Positions 52,573 through 61,522 are shown, counted from the stretch's first letter. The stretch is 64,000 nucleotides of DNA from Lewinellaceae bacterium (GCA_020636405.1 JACJXW010000004.1:930001-994000), one strand, 5' to 3'. Notes: generated by a model from the letters alone, not told the origin. Translations and numbers: made by a program.

Positions 52573-53484
52573 TTAGTCTTTTATGGCTTTATCAAAAAAT
52601 GCTTCAATTTCTTCTGGGCCGGGTTGTTGGACAGGCCGGACGATGCGGAAGCCCACAAAAGGCGAATCGGTATTCCACCAGATGCTTTTAGGGATCTGCG
52701 GGTCGCGTGCCTGCCAGCGGGGTTGTGATTTCTCGCGGGCCAGGCAGTTGCACGCTTCCGGCTCGTTGTCATAGGATCCGCCCTTAACGGTACGGGAGTG
52801 GCGGCGGATGGGCTCCACCCAGGGGTTCTGCCGGTTCTCGCCGATGGCTTCCAAATAGTTTTTTTCGTAGTGGTCGAGCGTCCATTCGGCTACATTGCCG
52901 AGCATATCGTAAAGGCCCCAGGGGTTGGGCGCTTTCTCGCCGATCTTGTGGTATTTCTCGTAGCTGTTGTCGTAGCTCCAGGCGTATTTATTTAGCTCCT
53001 CTTCGCCAGGCTGCCAGCTCTGGCCGGCCAGGCAGGCGAAAGTCCATTCGGCCTCGGTGGGCAGGCGGTAAAACGCGCCGGTCTTCTCATACAACCACCG
53101 GCAGTAGCGCAGGGCTGCCTGCTGGGTCATGCTCACTGCGGGGAAGCCGCCGGAAGTCCCCATGCCGTAAGTATAATCCAGGTAGGGCGGGGTAGGGCGG
53201 CTTACGGCGTCAGCCGAGTAACCGCTGGTTTCCCGAAGCGTGGCGTCCGTGTCGTTTTCCCGGTGCTGGAAAAGCACAAACTCATCGTGGGTAACTTCGT
53301 GGACGCCTATCCAGAAGGCGTCTAGTTGGAGTTCGTCCTTATCTTCCCACACCAGCGTGCCTGCAGGAATATGGGTTAGCTGGAAGCTGACTTCTGAGCC
53401 GGGAATGGCAACCGTTTCAGTAGATTGAGCCGGTAGAAGGAGAGGCGCTGCCAGGAACAGCAGCGCGATGAGTTGGCTTTTCAT
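52573..53484 (-). CDS. SUMF1/formylglycine-generating-enzyme-like exported protein
   Basis: The 303-residue protein has a signal peptide (M-K-S-Q-L-I-A-L-L-F-L-A-A-P-L-L-L-P-A-Q) and an FGE/SUMF1 domain: W-I-G-V-H-E-V-T-H-D-E-F near its start, R-L-P-T-E-A-E-W-T-F-A, N-P-W-G-L-Y-D-M-L-G-N-V-A-E-W and the closing P-F-V-G-F-R-I-V. The active-site cysteines of true sulfatase-modifying enzymes are not clearly present. It may instead be structural, like GldJ/GldK of type IX secretion. Start at the signal peptide. It is the first gene of the operon. Confidence 0.88.
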   Translation of the reverse strand: MKSQLIALLFLAAPLLLPAQSTETVAIPGSEVSFQLTHIPAGTLVWEDKDELQLDAFWIGVHEVTHDEFVLFQHRENDTDATLRETSGYSADAVSRPTPPYLDYTYGMGTSGGFPAVSMTQQAALRYCRWLYEKTGAFYRLPTEAEWTFACLAGQSWQPGEEELNKYAWSYDNSYEKYHKIGEKAPNPWGLYDMLGNVAEWTLDHYEKNYLEAIGENRQNPWVEPIRRHSRTVKGGSYDNEPEACNCLAREKSQPRWQARDPQIPKSIWWNTDSPFVGFRIVRPVQQPGPEEIEAFFDKAIKD

Positions 53485-53651
53485 AGGTCCTTTCCTTTTT
53501 ATTAACAGGCAGGACCTAAGGTACGGAATGAATTTGGTTTTTCCGGCCTTCCTCATTCCGGAATTACAGGATTCTAGTGGAAGCCAGGCGGCCAGTCCGA
53601 ATGCTTTCGAGGCTGGCCGCTGCTGGTAAGTATGAGAAAAACAATTTCTGC

Positions 53652-55601
53652 TTACTCTTTCAAAAATGTCGTCGTCATAGTTCCTTCCTTTGTTTGCAAT
53701 TGGAGGAAGTATTGTCCGGCGGAAAGTTGACTGGCCTCCACCTCTTCGGTTTCACTCCGCAGGTAGAACTGCTGTACGAGTTGCCCGTTGGCGTTGAAAG
53801 TCAGGCACTGAGCAGGAAGCAGGCCTTGCGGGAGCTGTAGGCGCAGCTGTTCCCTTACGGGATTGGGGAATAGCTTCACCTGTTCGAATAAGGGGCTGTA
53901 CACGCTGGTTATTTCGTTATTGGTGACGAAGTTGCCCCGCGACAACAGCCAGTATTCCGGGTCAATCCGAACCAGCCCTGCCTCAAAGGGCAGTTCAAAC
54001 TGGTAGAACTGGCCGTTCTCGGTGTGGTCAAAAACAATGGTCGTCTCATTGCCCCCGGCGCCCCGGAAATTGATGGGCACAGGCATCTCGAAAAAGTCGA
54101 CTGAGGAATGGGAAGTCACCTGGTCGAGGGTGGCGTAGACGGTGGTTCCCTCCTGCCACCAGTTGAAGCGGTAAGAAGGATAGCCCTCGCCGTAGTACCA
54201 GTCGTCTAAGAATTCCGTCAGGCTTTGGCCGCTCTGTTGTTCGAGGTGGCGCTGCAGGTCGGCGGTGCGGGCGTAACCGAAGGCGAGGTTTGGATCTTCG
54301 AGGTAATTGCGTATGCCCTGGAAGAAATCTTCATCGCCCAGTTTCCAGCGCAGCATGTGCAGTAGTATGGCGCCCTTGGAATAGGAGAGGCGCCCGTTGA
54401 AAATGCGGTTGACGGAGGTAGTGTCGGACACATAAACGGAACCGTTCGGCTGGCTGGTGATATCGTTGATCTTGCCCTGCAGCCATGCCTGCCAGGTATT
54501 TGGCCCGAGGTTGTGTTCGTAGGTCATCCCTTCCAGGTAGGTGGCAAAACCTTCGTTGAGCCAGATATCGCCCCAGCTTCCACAAGTGACCTTATCGCCG
54601 AACCACTGGTGGGCCAGCTCGTGGGCCTGCAGGGAATGAGAGTAGCCCCCCATGAAGCTCATGGTCTGGTGTTCCATTCCGCCGCCCCAGCCGAACTGAG
54701 CGTGGCCGTACTTCTCATCGGCAAACGGATACAGGCCAAACAGCTCGTTGTACAGCTGCATGACCTCGACCGTGGCGCCTGTGGCGTTCTGCCAGCCGGA
54801 CAGATTTTCCGGGAAGACGTAGTTGAGCACTTCGATCGGCTCGCCTCCATCTACAGGTACAAAATCGGAATAGTAGGCATAGTTGGTAACAGCGATCGCC
54901 ACCAGATAGGCGGGGATGGGATAGTTGTGCTGCCAGTGATAGACCTTGTCGTCTCCATCCGAATATTCCCTGACCAGGACCCCGTTGCTGGCCACGCGGT
55001 ACTGCGCGGGCGTGCGTACGTAGATGTCCACACTACCGATCTTGTCGTTGAGGTCCTGTTTGCAGGGCCACCAGTCCAAAGCGCCGTAGGGCTCGGAGAG
55101 GGTCCAGATAATGGGCTGGCCGCCATGGCTGGATTTGATGAAGGAGCCAAAGCCGGTGGGCGGCGGCGCGCCTTCGTAATCTACCGTGATCGAATCCAGC
55201 TGTCCAAGGGGAATAACCTGTGGAAGGGGAATAGCCAGCCGGTTGTCCACCTGAATGTGGCCTTCCAGGGCGTTGCCGTGGTATTCTATGGAATTGACCT
55301 GCAGGGCATTCGAGAGGTCAAAGTTCAATTGCTCGAAGTTTTCTTTGGTTGGGGCGAAATAGGTAGTGATCCGTCCCTTGATATAATATACATTGGGGTC
55401 AACATCCCACTCCAACCGCTGATAGCGGATATCGTAATTGTCGGTAAAGGGAGAGGAACGGAAGTTCAGCAGCGCCTGATGGGCGTGCTGCTCCTGTGCT
55501 ACGAGATTGGAGAATTCTTTACAGACAAAATCTTCGGTTTGAGAAAAAGCGGTAAGAACCAGTCCCAGAAAAAACAGAACGGACAGTATTTTTTTTTCCA
55601 T
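53652..55601 (-). CDS. Secreted M1-family aminopeptidase with T9SS sorting domain
   Basis: The 649-residue protein has a signal peptide (to about residue 20) and an M1 metallopeptidase domain. The exopeptidase motif reads G-G-G-M-E-H-Q-T and the zinc motif H-E-L-A-H-Q-W-F-G-D-x-V followed by W-L-N-E-G-F-A-T-Y. The C-terminal end (V-K-L-F-P-N-P-V-R-E onward, about 570-649) is a type IX secretion sorting domain. It should remove N-terminal residues from peptides at the cell surface. The gene stands alone, divergent from the cobalamin-uptake operon. Confidence 0.95.
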   Translation of the reverse strand: MEKKILSVLFFLGLVLTAFSQTEDFVCKEFSNLVAQEQHAHQALLNFRSSPFTDNYDIRYQRLEWDVDPNVYYIKGRITTYFAPTKENFEQLNFDLSNALQVNSIEYHGNALEGHIQVDNRLAIPLPQVIPLGQLDSITVDYEGAPPPTGFGSFIKSSHGGQPIIWTLSEPYGALDWWPCKQDLNDKIGSVDIYVRTPAQYRVASNGVLVREYSDGDDKVYHWQHNYPIPAYLVAIAVTNYAYYSDFVPVDGGEPIEVLNYVFPENLSGWQNATGATVEVMQLYNELFGLYPFADEKYGHAQFGWGGGMEHQTMSFMGGYSHSLQAHELAHQWFGDKVTCGSWGDIWLNEGFATYLEGMTYEHNLGPNTWQAWLQGKINDITSQPNGSVYVSDTTSVNRIFNGRLSYSKGAILLHMLRWKLGDEDFFQGIRNYLEDPNLAFGYARTADLQRHLEQQSGQSLTEFLDDWYYGEGYPSYRFNWWQEGTTVYATLDQVTSHSSVDFFEMPVPINFRGAGGNETTIVFDHTENGQFYQFELPFEAGLVRIDPEYWLLSRGNFVTNNEITSVYSPLFEQVKLFPNPVREQLRLQLPQGLLPAQCLTFNANGQLVQQFYLRSETEEVEASQLSAGQYFLQLQTKEGTMTTTFLKE

Positions 55602-55704
55602 GATCTTTATTTTTTGATGAGTAACCCTTGAAAAATAAGTTCGCTGATTTTGAAATATTGAGCCACAGCAATTTATGGTGGCGAGGAGATTATAATGGTG
55701 AGCA

Positions 55705-55730
55705 TTGTCACTTAGGGGGGGATACTTTTG
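55705..55730 (+). promoter_or_regulatory. Promoter of the cobalamin riboswitch transcript (TTG - 15 nt - TACTTTTG)
   Basis: The -7 box TACTTTTG (55723-55730) is exact; the TTG at 55705-55707 is 2 nt closer than the usual minimum. Transcription from about 55737 would include the whole riboswitch. Confidence 0.6.
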
Positions 55731-55759
55731 TCAGGTGGTTGATGTTTTCGTACCTTCGC

Positions 55760-55993
55760 TCGGCTCTGGTTGCCGAAAGGCATAAGAGGGAACTCCTGTG
55801 TAAGTAATAATTGCTGATCCAGGGACTGTACCCGCAGCTGTGAGCTCCACGGAACGTTCATTTGAACCTGACGATGAACATCGTTCCAGCCGGTTTGCCC
55901 GGAGGCTGTTTTACCGAATGGCAACAGCTTCTGAATGCCACTGAACTTTTCGGGAAGGCGGCAGGCCGGTGGAGTGAGTCAGAAGACCTGCCA
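55760..55993 (+). ncRNA. Cobalamin riboswitch
   Basis: The core elements of the B12 aptamer are present in order: GGTTGCCGAAAGGCATAAGA, GGGAACTCCTGTG, the segment GGACTGTACCCGCAGCTGTGA, and the 3' B12 box GAGTCAGAAGACCTGCC. Ends are approximate. It precedes a BtuB-like receptor gene by 184 nt. Adenosylcobalamin binding should repress uptake. The expression platform is not clear; a GGCCCG/CGGGCT hairpin lies just after the B12 box (about 55995-56030). No gene fits the rest of the 55602-56177 gap. Confidence 0.93.
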
Positions 55994-56177
55994 GGGCCCG
56001 CGTTTCATTTTTGTCTTCGGGCTAAAGGCAAGGTGGGTGAAAAGTTGGTGGGCAACTTGTTTTCAGTAATGGAAATAACCATTAACGATCTCCAGCGAAC
56101 GGGTAGGGCAATGCCCCATTATTCACAGGCACCTCCTTCCCGCTACCTTCCTGGCCCGTGCAAGCCAAACCAATTGC

Positions 56178-58091
56178 ATGGCCGATCCTAGGCGTTATTC
56201 GCTACCCTGTATTCTATTCTGCGCAATGCTCCTTTCATTGCCGGGCCATCTCATTTCCCAGGCCGATACCATCGACATCCCCGAAGTAACGGTTACGGCT
56301 TCCCGAGTGAATGGCTGGCAGCCAGGGCAGGACCAACGTTCCATAGACAGCCTTCAACTCTCCTTTCTGAAAACGGAGAACCTGTCTGAAGCACTTCGCC
56401 GACAGGGCGGCATTTATGTACGCGACTACGGAGCCGGCAATATCGCCACGGCGGCTGTTCGGGGCACGGCGGCCGGGCATACTGCAGTATTGTGGAATGG
56501 ACTTCCTTTGCAGGACCCTATGCTCGGGCTATCCGACCTCAGCATTTTGCCGCTATTCCTTTTTGATGAAGCCCGCCTGGCCCTGGGAGGAGGCAGCTCC
56601 TTATGGGGCAGCGGCGCGCTGGGCGGCGCCATTCACCTGGGCAGCCGGCTGGAGCAGAAGGGCGGGGGAAGCCTGAGCTATCAGGGTGAAGGCGGCAGCT
56701 TCGGCTATCTGGGCCAGGGGTTGAGGTTGAATTGCGGAGGGAGCCGTTTCAGCAATTCCACCAAGCTCTTCCTGCAATCTGCTGATAACGATTATCCGTA
56801 TCAGGATATCTTCGGAGCGGAAAGGCGCCTGCCTCACGCCGGCAACCGGCAGATGGGCGCTTTGCAGGAGAATATCTTCCGGTTTTCCAGGCGTCATCAG
56901 GTAGGCGTCTACCTCTGGGCGCACCGCGCCGGGCGCGATATTCCCCCCAGCCGGGTGCAGCCGGCCAGCCAGGCCCATCAGGAAGACGAGGCCCTGCGGG
57001 CTGCGCTCGACTGGAAGTGGGCAGGGGCGCGCAGCAGCTGGATCACCCGCCTGGCGGCATTCCGGAACCGCCTCCGGTATGATGACCCGCTGACGAATAC
57101 CCATTCCGACAGCCGTACGCGCTCGGTACTGGCCGAGGCGGAAGGTACGCGCAATCTCTTTCCGGGCCTGGATGTAAAGGGCGGCTTGCAGTTCAATTAT
57201 CTGGAAGCCCGCTCCGATGTGTATCCGGGCCTTCCCCGTCAGGGCAGGTGGGCGGTATTCTCGGCCCTGCGGTGGGAGAACCCCGGCCGGCAGTGGCTGG
57301 CCGTGATCAGCGGCCGGCAGGAATGGGTGGATGGGAAAGCCATTCCTTTTACGCCCTCGCTGAGCCTGCGCTGGAAGAAGGGGATGGGTTTTGAAGCCGG
57401 GCTTTCCGCTTCCCGCAACTACCGTCTGCCTACGTTCAATGACCTTTACTGGCCCAATGTCGGCAACCCCAACCTGCGCCCGGAGGAAGGTTGGAACCAG
57501 TCGCTCTACCTCAAAATGGGGAAGCAGTGGGGCGCCTGGAAAGGGCAGGCACAGCTCTCCGGTTTCAATTACAATGTGGAGGACTGGATCATGTGGCTGC
57601 CAGAGGGCGGGCTGTTCCGGCCGGAAAACGTTCGCCAGGTGTGGAGCCGCGGCGGAAGCGCACAGTTGAGGCTGGTGCGGCAACTCGGGAGGGGTCGTTT
57701 GACGGCGGAGGGCAATTACAGCTACACGCGGTCTACCAATGAGAGGTCCCGGCGCGCCTCCGACCCTGCCGTTGGCCAACAGCTGATCTATGTGCCCCTG
57801 CACCAGGGCAGTGCGAGCCTGTCCTGGCAACGGGGCGGCTGGTATTTGTCCTATCTTCAGGAATGGGCCGGGCGCACCTACATCCTTTCCGACAACTCGG
57901 AGGCCCTGCCGGGCTTTAGTGTCGGAGCCCTGCGCTTGTCGCGCGGGTGGAGCTGGAAGCTTTTCTCCGGACGGGTGTACGTCAAGGTGGAAAACCTATG
58001 GGGAGAAAACTACGAATTGGTGGCCAACCGGCCTCTGCCGGGGCGGTATTACCGGGTTGGGATCAATCTGGAGTGGAATAAAACTCATTAA
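56178..58091 (+). CDS. btuB: BtuB-like TonB-dependent cobalamin receptor
   Basis: The 637-residue receptor has a signal peptide, a TonB-box-like stretch (D-T-I-D-I-P-E-V-T-V-T-A-S-R), a plug (about 50-165, A-A-V-R-G-T-A-A-G-H-T-A-V-L-W-N-G, G-S-S-L-W-G-S-G-A-L-G-G-A-I-H-L-G-S) and a barrel ending in V-G-I-N-L-E-W. It lacks the extra N-terminal carboxypeptidase-like domain of SusC types, as in BtuB. The cobalamin riboswitch upstream and BtuG-like gene downstream make B12 uptake its likely role. ATG at 56178 gives a good signal peptide; an ATG at 56226 is also possible. Confidence 0.92.
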   Translation: MADPRRYSLPCILFCAMLLSLPGHLISQADTIDIPEVTVTASRVNGWQPGQDQRSIDSLQLSFLKTENLSEALRRQGGIYVRDYGAGNIATAAVRGTAAGHTAVLWNGLPLQDPMLGLSDLSILPLFLFDEARLALGGGSSLWGSGALGGAIHLGSRLEQKGGGSLSYQGEGGSFGYLGQGLRLNCGGSRFSNSTKLFLQSADNDYPYQDIFGAERRLPHAGNRQMGALQENIFRFSRRHQVGVYLWAHRAGRDIPPSRVQPASQAHQEDEALRAALDWKWAGARSSWITRLAAFRNRLRYDDPLTNTHSDSRTRSVLAEAEGTRNLFPGLDVKGGLQFNYLEARSDVYPGLPRQGRWAVFSALRWENPGRQWLAVISGRQEWVDGKAIPFTPSLSLRWKKGMGFEAGLSASRNYRLPTFNDLYWPNVGNPNLRPEEGWNQSLYLKMGKQWGAWKGQAQLSGFNYNVEDWIMWLPEGGLFRPENVRQVWSRGGSAQLRLVRQLGRGRLTAEGNYSYTRSTNERSRRASDPAVGQQLIYVPLHQGSASLSWQRGGWYLSYLQEWAGRTYILSDNSEALPGFSVGALRLSRGWSWKLFSGRVYVKVENLWGENYELVANRPLPGRYYRVGINLEWNKTH

Positions 58092-58152
58092 CAAACCGGC
58101 AGTTTCCGGAAATAGGTGTTCCGGAATAGGCCGATTACCAAAGACAATTGAC

Positions 58153-59211
58153 ATGCGAATTTCTCTTCTCCTGGCACTGGCCGCCACCCTGTGGCTGAGC
58201 AACTGCAACAATGACGATGAAACACCCAATCCAACCGGCAACCTGGTCGAGGCCGGCGCGGGGGTGCTGGCCATCAACGAAGGCGGCTTCAACGACGGCA
58301 ACGCTTCGGTGAGTTATTATCAATTCGAAGACGGGGCCCTGCAACAGGATCTTTTTGCCGAAGCGAATGGCAGGCCGTTAGGCGATATCCTGCAGAGCAT
58401 GACGCTGGTGGGCGACAAGGGGTACCTCGTCCTCAACAACTCCCAGCGTGTCGAGGTGGTGGATATAACTACCTTTGAATCGGAAGGCGTTATTGAAATT
58501 CCCGGCTCGCCCCGCTATTTCCTGCCCTTGGATAACGGCCTGGCCTATGTTTCCGACCTCTTCGGTTCGGTGGTTCACCTGGTGGACCTCTCCGAAGGGG
58601 CGGTTGTACAAGGCATTGCCATGCCGCAGGGCTGGACTGAACAGATGGTGAAGGCCGGGGATGTGGTTTTCGTTACCTGTCCCACCTCCTTCGGGCAGGC
58701 GCCCAACCGGCAGCTGTACGTGATCGATACGGAAAGCCATACTCTGGTAGACAGCGTTGATGTAGGGTTCAGCCCCACCGCTCTGGTGCAGGACGCCGGC
58801 GGGATGATCTGGGTGCTCTGTTCCGGCGATTTTGATCTGGGTGCTCCGGGCGGCCTTTACCAGCTGGACCCGCTGGACAAAACCGTGCTGCGCAGCTTCC
58901 CATTCCCGGATAATAACATCGGCTTCGCCCCCCGCCTGGCCATCGATGAAGCGGGGCAACAGTTGTACTATACGAAGATCGACTTGTACACCCTGCCGGT
59001 TGACGCCAATGCTTTGCCTTCCGAACCTGTGATCCCGGCCGATGGGCGTGATCTCTACGGCCTGGGCATAGAGCCCGGCGCCGGAAACATCTGGCTGGGC
59101 GAGGCGGGCGACTACAAGAGCCGGCAGATGATCTACCGGTATAGTAAGGATGGCAGTTTATTGGATTCGGCACTGGCGGGGGTGGCGCCGAGTGGGTTTT
59201 ATTTTTATTAG
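58153..59211 (+). CDS. BtuG-like surface lipoprotein (YncE/DUF5074-type beta-propeller)
   Basis: The 352-residue protein has a lipobox (L-W-L-S-N-C) and a seven-bladed propeller of the YncE/DUF5074 type (V-L-A-I-N-E-G-G-F-N-D-G-N-A-S-V-S-Y-Y, L-Y-V-I-D-T-E-S-H-T-L-V-D-S). In Bacteroides, BtuG is a surface lipoprotein of this fold that binds cobalamin and sits on BtuB. This gene follows btuB by 61 nt under the same riboswitch, so a BtuG role is well supported by context, though unproved by sequence alone. The start is the signal peptide; upstream codons in the same frame overlap btuB. Octamer array A begins right at the stop codon. Confidence 0.88.
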   Translation: MRISLLLALAATLWLSNCNNDDETPNPTGNLVEAGAGVLAINEGGFNDGNASVSYYQFEDGALQQDLFAEANGRPLGDILQSMTLVGDKGYLVLNNSQRVEVVDITTFESEGVIEIPGSPRYFLPLDNGLAYVSDLFGSVVHLVDLSEGAVVQGIAMPQGWTEQMVKAGDVVFVTCPTSFGQAPNRQLYVIDTESHTLVDSVDVGFSPTALVQDAGGMIWVLCSGDFDLGAPGGLYQLDPLDKTVLRSFPFPDNNIGFAPRLAIDEAGQQLYYTKIDLYTLPVDANALPSEPVIPADGRDLYGLGIEPGAGNIWLGEAGDYKSRQMIYRYSKDGSLLDSALAGVAPSGFYFY

Positions 59212-59329
59212 GGGGGCGTTGGGATGTTGGGACGTTGGGATGTTGGGACGTTAGGACGTGGGGACGTGGGGACGTGGGGACGTGGGGACGTGGGGATGTT
59301 GGGACGTGGGGATGTTGGGATGTTTGGGC
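59212..59329. repeat. Octamer array A, consensus GGAYGTKG (+ orientation)
   Basis: About fourteen 8-nt units such as GGATGTTG, GGACGTTG and GGACGTGG run head to tail straight from the btuG-like stop codon. They belong to the same word family as arrays B and C. The following stretch to 59599 shows no other gene; a TACTATTG box at 59571-59578 is a weak promoter candidate for the next gene. Confidence 0.9.
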
Positions 59330-59599
59330 TGGAAATAAGAGTTGCGCCGGATGATCTATGCCTCAAATGTACGGCCAGAAGTTCTCCCGGCACCTTGTAG
59401 AAAAATGAGCGTGCTTGGCGTCGCTTGGAGGGAAAGGTCAATTTTCTGTGTCTTCTAAACGAATATCCTTGATTTTCATGCACTTGTGAATTGAGAATGG
59501 CGAATTCCGAACACTCTCGCCTTAGCTTTTTTGTGAATTTTTTATGGAATTTCGAGCATTCTGCGTCTGATACTATTGGAACAAAACCAACAGAATATT

Positions 59600-59965
59600 A
59601 TGGCAACTATCAGACGATTTGAAGATCTGGAATGCTGGAAATCGGCACGAATATTAACCCGAAAAGTATACCTGTATTCTAAAGATGGACGAATTAGCGA
59701 GGATTGGGATACGCTTCGTCAATTCAGAAGGGCAACATTATCAATTATGAACAATATTGCTGAGGGGTTCGGGAGGTCCAGTAAAAAAGAACGTGTCCGC
59801 TTTTTGGAAATATCCTCGAGTTCTTCCAGCGAGGTAAAAAGTATGCTCTATTTAATCGAGGACATTGCTTACTTACCGGCAAACAGGATACAGGAAATAC
59901 GTGAACTCAATGAAAAGACATATTCATTGACTATTGGATTGATCAATTATTTGAAGGGGCGTTAG
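59600..59965 (+). CDS. Four-helix-bundle protein (S23 / Avd-like, TIGR02436 type)
   Basis: The 121-residue protein fits the S23/intervening-sequence protein family: a F-E-D-L-E-C-W-K-x-A-R start, L-R-Q-F-R-R-A-T-L-S-I-M-N-N-I-A-E-G-F-G-R in the middle and the S-S-S-S-S-E-V-K helix start. Related proteins are encoded in 23S rRNA intervening sequences and as Avd partners in diversity-generating retroelements; no reverse transcriptase is near here. ATG at 59600 matches the usual start; the frame is open to a TTG at 59576. The TAG stop lies inside the first unit of array B, and array A lies upstream, so the gene is bracketed by the same word. Confidence 0.9.
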   Translation: MATIRRFEDLECWKSARILTRKVYLYSKDGRISEDWDTLRQFRRATLSIMNNIAEGFGRSSKKERVRFLEISSSSSSEVKSMLYLIEDIAYLPANRIQEIRELNEKTYSLTIGLINYLKGR

Positions 59966-60081
59966 GATGTTTGGGCGTTAGGATGTTTGGACGTTAGGAT
60001 GTTTGGACGTTAGGATGTTTGGACGTTAGGATGTTTGGGCGTTTGGGCGTTTGGACGTTAGGGCGTTTGGATGTTTGGACG
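59957..60081. repeat. Octamer array B, words GGACGTTA / GGATGTTT / GGGCGTTT (+ orientation)
   Basis: About sixteen 8-nt units follow the four-helix-bundle gene without a gap and run up to the left end of the IS element. The last octamer TTTGGACG (60074-60081) is also found just beyond the right IS end. Confidence 0.9.
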
Positions 60082-60100
60082 AGACTGTTCAAATAACTGT

Positions 60101-60132
60101 GTCAAAGTTCTAAATAAAACATCAACTTTGAC
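60101..60132 (+). promoter_or_regulatory. Hairpin covering the transposase ribosome-binding region
   Basis: GTCAAAGTT (60101-60109) and AACTTTGAC (60124-60132) are exact complements with a 14-nt loop, ending 2 nt before the ATG. A transcript entering from outside would fold and hide the start, a known safeguard in insertion sequences; that use here is inferred. Confidence 0.55.
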
Positions 60133-60134
60133 TC

Positions 60135-61379
60135 ATGGCACGAAAAAAATCAAAAACCCTCGAAGAGATGTTTCCCGATCCGGAGATTCGGGAACGCATT
60201 CAGCAACAGTTGTACAGCGGTGGCCCCTTGTTTGGGGAAGGCAGCATTTTTAGTGAGATGCTGCAAACGATGATCAATGCCTCGCTGGACGGCGAGATGG
60301 AAAGTTTCCAGGAGGAGGAGAAAGCCTCCGGCAACGGAAATCGGCGCAACGGCTACACCCCGAAAGAGGTGCGTAGTACGGCCGGGAAGTTGAAGATCCA
60401 AACGCCCCGGGATCGGGAAGGGGACTTTGAACCGTTGCTGGTCGGCAAACGGGAGCGGTCCTTGCCCAGTGGGATGGAGGACATCATCATTGGGCTGTAT
60501 GCCCGCGGCAATTCGGTAGATGATATTCGGTACCAGTTGCGGCAGCTGTATGGAGTGGAACTAAGCGCCGGCATGATCAGCAATATTACCGAACGGGTAT
60601 GGGAGCAGGTATTGGCCTGGCAGCAACGGCCCCTCTCGCCTTGCTATGTGATCCTCTATCTGGACGGGATCCATTTCCGGGCCAAGCATGAAGGCCGCTT
60701 TGTGGGCCGGATCATCCACACGGTTTATGGGGTAGATGCGCATGGCCAACGGGATGTGTTGGGCTTATATATCTTTGACACGGAAGGGGCCAGCCACTGG
60801 GGACGGGTCCTGGAAGACCTGCAGGCTCGAGGAGTGGAGACTGTCTTATTCGCCTGCGTGGATGGATTAGAAGGTTTTTCGGAAGCCATTCATTCAGTTT
60901 TCCCCAACGCCATCGTGCAGCGCTGTATCGTCCACATGGTTCGCTCCAGTACCCGGTTTGTAGCAGATAAGGACCTGAAAGCCGTATGTGCAGATTTGCG
61001 CAAAGTGTACACCGCAGCAACCGAAAGCCATGCTCGCATAGCGCTGGAAGTTTTTGGCCAAAAATGGGATAAGAAATACGACAATATTCGCCCTGCCTGG
61101 GAAGGCGCCTGGACGGAATTAATGGCCTTCATGGATTTTGGCCAGCACATCCGTCGGATGATCTACACCACTAATCCGGTGGAAGCGCTCCATCGGATAT
61201 TGCGCAAGGTAACCAAAACCAAGGGCGCCTGGGCCAGCGAACGCGCCTTGTTGAAACAGTTATATTTGGCGCTCATGCACAACGAAAAATCCTGGAAACG
61301 CAACGCCTTCCACTGGAAAGCCATTCAAAATGATTTGCGAAAACGCTTCGGGAAGGAGTACGAAAAATACCTGCAATGA
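60135..61379 (+). CDS. IS256-family DDE transposase
   Basis: The 414-residue transposase has the family's N-terminal region, the R-R-N-G-Y-T-P-K and P-R-D-R-E-G motifs, and the catalytic triad D177 (L-Y-L-D-G-I-H-F-R-A-K), D243 (A-C-V-D-G-L-E-G-F) and E350 (T-T-N-P-V-E-A-L-H-R), plus the C/W-rich Q-R-C-I-V-H-M-V-R signature. It cuts and joins the ends of its element. The frame is intact and of full length. It starts 53 nt inside the left end. The reading frame ends 221 nt before the right end, leaving a structured tail. Confidence 0.97.
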   Translation: MARKKSKTLEEMFPDPEIRERIQQQLYSGGPLFGEGSIFSEMLQTMINASLDGEMESFQEEEKASGNGNRRNGYTPKEVRSTAGKLKIQTPRDREGDFEPLLVGKRERSLPSGMEDIIIGLYARGNSVDDIRYQLRQLYGVELSAGMISNITERVWEQVLAWQQRPLSPCYVILYLDGIHFRAKHEGRFVGRIIHTVYGVDAHGQRDVLGLYIFDTEGASHWGRVLEDLQARGVETVLFACVDGLEGFSEAIHSVFPNAIVQRCIVHMVRSSTRFVADKDLKAVCADLRKVYTAATESHARIALEVFGQKWDKKYDNIRPAWEGAWTELMAFMDFGQHIRRMIYTTNPVEALHRILRKVTKTKGAWASERALLKQLYLALMHNEKSWKRNAFHWKAIQNDLRKRFGKEYEKYLQ

Positions 61380-61436
61380 TCCCCGGAGATGGGCCGGGAG
61401 TAGCACTTGTATTGAAAAGAAGTTCCTGCTGGAGGG

Positions 61437-61522
61437 TGTTTCCCACAATTTCAACAGGCCTAAAACCCCAAAAAATTTTGAATAATTTTTTGGAGTTTGG
61501 GCCCATTGAAATGTGGAAAACA
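61437..61522. repeat. Long imperfect stem-loop in the 3' tail of the IS element
   Basis: Positions 61437-61477 and 61484-61522 are near-complementary arms of about 40 nt with a 6-nt loop (ends TGTTT/AAAACA, inner CAAAAAATT/AATTTTTTGG). Outside it, GGAGGG (61431-61436) and CCCTCC (61553-61558) could extend the structure. It lies between the transposase stop and the right end. Confidence 0.75.

Noticed and set aside
55862..56191. 109-residue frame in the cobalamin riboswitch
   Set aside because: It lies within the aptamer sequence, which explains the region fully.
57790..58152. Upstream extension of the BtuG-like gene
   Set aside because: It overlaps btuB in another frame; the real start is the lipoprotein signal peptide at 58153.
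59600..59965. Diversity-generating retroelement accessory gene (avd)
   Set aside because: No reverse transcriptase, template repeat or variable repeat was found nearby, so a DGR is not supported.
59212..60081. CRISPR array
   Set aside because: Units are 8 nt, contiguous and lack spacers; no cas genes are present.
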